Source: Gammaproteobacteria bacterium (lineage in GTDB: Bacteria > Pseudomonadota > Gammaproteobacteria > Thiohalospirales > Thiohalospiraceae). From it: a stretch of DNA of 62,468 nt. Position 1 is the first letter of the stretch. Each line of letters opens with the position of its first letter. Below are positions 60,850 through 62,468 of the stretch, piece by piece. The position numbers were made by a program, and so were the translations under genes. The stretch is taken from positions 1 to 62,468 of the forward strand of contig WFVH01000039.1 of the NCBI GenBank assembly GCA_015491735.1. Direction: 5' to 3'. Under the pieces are notes generated by a model. It worked only from the letters and a program-made list of their open reading frames with translations. It was not told the origin of the DNA and searched no databases.

Positions 60850-61009
60850 GAGCCTGTCGGATTTAGGAATAATCTACTGCGCGGGTGGGAGAGCGGTTCA
60901 AATTTCCCCGATTTTTCGTTGCGTAGGCCCACTATGCGCCTCAAAATCGTAAAAATTTGACCTCGTTCCCCCACCATGCTCGCTACGATTACCTAAATCC
61001 GACAGGCTC
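60850..61009. repeat. 160-bp palindromic element (MITE-like)
   Basis: GAGCCTGTCGGATTTAGG (60850-60867) is repeated perfectly inverted at 60992-61009. The interior also pairs (GGTTCAAATTT with AAATTTGACC), forming one long interrupted hairpin. It shares the outer GAGCCTGT with the element at 15.3 kb. It begins 23 bp after the BolA-type gene. The rest of 60827-61599 shows no credible gene. Confidence 0.85.
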
Positions 61010-61599
61010 TAGGGATCGTACTGCCGGTTGGGGGGCTGCTCAGCGAGTTGCAGAATGTTAGCAGTCCCCCTGATCGGGTGGATTAAGGGGTGGGAGCAGG
61101 CCGAACCTCAGCTGCAGGCGGCAGCACAACGGAACCCCGGAACCTCCTTGTCAAACGACTCCACACCCCACGGTGGCCACGTGTGTGATGGGCATCCCGC
61201 CTGTCAAGGATGATTTGCCCTTTACCGCCCAAAATTCAAAAGAGCCATAACTTCATGGTTCTGAAACAATAGTTGGAACCGCTACTTGTCACTCTCCTGT
61301 GGATCCGGCAATCGCTTCCGGCGGGATGTTGTCAACAGAGCAGTCCAGTCTCCTGAATCATCACCTTCCCGCCTCCCGCAGCGGGAGGAAAAATCCTGCC
61401 CCTTATCTTCCGTGCCGCTATCCGAAACAACGACGTGAGCCGCGTGATTTCCCGCTGAAACTCAAGCCCGGCTGAAATACCACCGATAGAGTAGATAAAG
61501 CAAGAGAATACACCGGTTTTCTTGCTTCACCCTTGTTTTTCCATTTTTTAAAATCAATGGATTACGTTACTTCTGCCGGTTTTTCTGGGGATACAATCG

Positions 61600-62259
61600 A
61601 TGAAAAAAATGGTTTTTTTTCTGTTGCTGCTAACCTGCCATGCCGTCTACTCTGCGGACAGCTGTACCGCTCCGGATGACCGGACCCTTCAATCAATCGT
61701 GCGTATTGCCGGTGACGATGGCAGTAACGGCAGCGGCATCGTTATCGCCAAAAATCGCGTTCTCACCGCTGCTCATGTGCTGGGACAGGCTGAAACCCCC
61801 TATGTAGGATACGGGGGAAACTTCAAGGAGGGCCGTTTGCTGCTGATTGATGAAGAAAACGATCTGGCGCTGCTGGAGGCCCCAACGCACGAGCTACCTC
61901 CACTGCCTCTTGGAGACGCAGAGATGGCAATAAATGACGCGGTTTGGGCTGTTGGCTATCCGCGGGCAACCGCCTTGACCATTACGCCGGGGGTTTTGGA
62001 AAATGACGATGGAAAAACGCTGCACACCAGTGCCGAGATAGACTCGGGAGACTCCGGTGGCGGACTGATCGGCTGCCGGCAGAACAAATATTTTCTTGCC
62101 GGGATGCTACGCGGCTATGGCGCCATCAAACGGGGGAACGAGTACATCAAAATCGCCAACTATTCAGCTTCGGTGGCTGCACGCAACATTGCAGAGTTTA
62201 TCCAGATAAGCAACATGCTGGCTGCCAACCTGCCACCATCGCTCCCCGCTCGTTATTGA
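61600..62259 (+). CDS. Exported trypsin-like serine protease
   Basis: 219 aa. Signal peptide to about residue 19 (HAVYSA). The chymotrypsin-fold triad is visible: His in VLTAAHVLG, Asp in NDLALLEAP, and Ser in DSGDSGGGLIG. A single catalytic domain without PDZ, so not DegP. Three Cys may form a disulfide. Isolated gene between two palindromic repeats; target unknown. ATG 61600 is set by the signal peptide. Confidence 0.88.
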   Translation: MKKMVFFLLLLTCHAVYSADSCTAPDDRTLQSIVRIAGDDGSNGSGIVIAKNRVLTAAHVLGQAETPYVGYGGNFKEGRLLLIDEENDLALLEAPTHELPPLPLGDAEMAINDAVWAVGYPRATALTITPGVLENDDGKTLHTSAEIDSGDSGGGLIGCRQNKYFLAGMLRGYGAIKRGNEYIKIANYSASVAARNIAEFIQISNMLAANLPPSLPARY

Positions 62260-62317
62260 CCCGTCAACAATCGATGAAGGCAGACCGGCATACAACGCCT
62301 GAAACGATAGATATGTC

Positions 62318-62468
62318 GTAACTATTCAGCTCACCCCTGAAATTCGCCATTTCTGCGTTGAAAAATGGTCATTTACACGCGTAAACTCCCATTTTTCGCC
62401 TTGAACTGACGAATTTCAGGGGCAATCTGAACAGTTACCGGCCTGTTTCATACCATGCTGAATAGTTA
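62318..62468. mobile_element. Palindromic MITE, copy 2 (inverted; runs off the window)
   Basis: GTAACTATTCAGC at 62318 and the inverse CTGAACAGTTAC ending at 62438 bound 121 bp, exactly the length of copy 1 at 29719-29839. The extra outward terminus TGCTGAATAGTTA is cut by the window end. The arms match copy 1 in reverse orientation with few changes. No coding capacity. Confidence 0.85.

Noticed and set aside
61028-61213. 61-codon frame after the 160-bp palindrome
   Set aside because: No ribosome site, no recognisable motif and atypical composition.

Overview
This window is a gammaproteobacterial chromosome segment. The evidence is the set of conserved gene blocks: recJ-prfB-lysS, gloB/yafS-rnhA-dnaQ, ntrYX-DUF4390-rsmB-fmt-def, LysM-dprA-smg-topA-tsaC, and gltX next to tRNA-Ala and tRNA-Glu. 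Phosphoenolpyruvate carboxylase, glucose-6-phosphate isomerase and an archaeal-type fructose-1,6-bisphosphate aldolase/phosphatase suggest a strong anabolic, gluconeogenic carbon flow, as in autotrophic sulfur-oxidising Gammaproteobacteria. That lifestyle is an inference; no sulfur-oxidation or RuBisCO gene is present here.

Layout. 1-4.3 kb: the end of a tandem-ATPase peptide ABC transporter gene, sohB, two tRNA genes and gltX. 4.4-12.8 kb: an accessory island starting just after a tRNA-Val(CAC) gene. It carries a tightly overlapping operon hsdM-hsdS-darT-darG-ImmA/IrrE peptidase-PIN toxin. The PIN gene is cut after 18 codons by the left end of an IS66-like element, whose transposase is itself cut by a REP-associated (Y1) transposase element. 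No hsdR is present. 12.8-15.3 kb: a large lipoprotein with three InlB-type repeats and seven 207-bp FG-GAP repeats, followed by a near-perfect hairpin element. 15.6-20.8 kb: the aldolase/phosphatase, transposase remnants (IS4, IS30), an AT-rich TetR/DUF2269/metallo-hydrolase patch and two small unknown membrane proteins. 20.8-28.7 kb: pgi, ppc, a UDP-glucuronate epimerase and mobB-moeA. 28.9-34.5 kb: an exported OB-fold protein, dnaQ/rnhA/yafS/gloB, an EamA transporter and a PsiE-like protein. 34.6-43.6 kb: lysS, prfB (with its +1 frameshift site), a GC-rich fused 5-oxoprolinase, recJ and a methyltransferase. 43.6-54 kb: trkH-trkA, ntrY-ntrX, DUF4390, rsmB, fmt, def. 54-60.8 kb: LysM protein, dprA, smg, topA, tsaC, a small membrane protein, monothiol glutaredoxin and a BolA-type protein. 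61.6-62.3 kb: an exported trypsin-like protease.

The most notable accessory content is the restriction-modification/DarTG/ImmA defence operon and the families of non-autonomous repeats. One 121-bp palindromic family (termini GTAACTATTCAGC) occurs at 29.7 kb and 62.3 kb. Its terminus matches the IS-like junction that destroyed the PIN gene, so the IS66-like element is a candidate source of its transposase. Two further hairpin elements begin with GAGCCTGT, and a third short dispersed repeat occurs three times between 25.6 and 29.6 kb.
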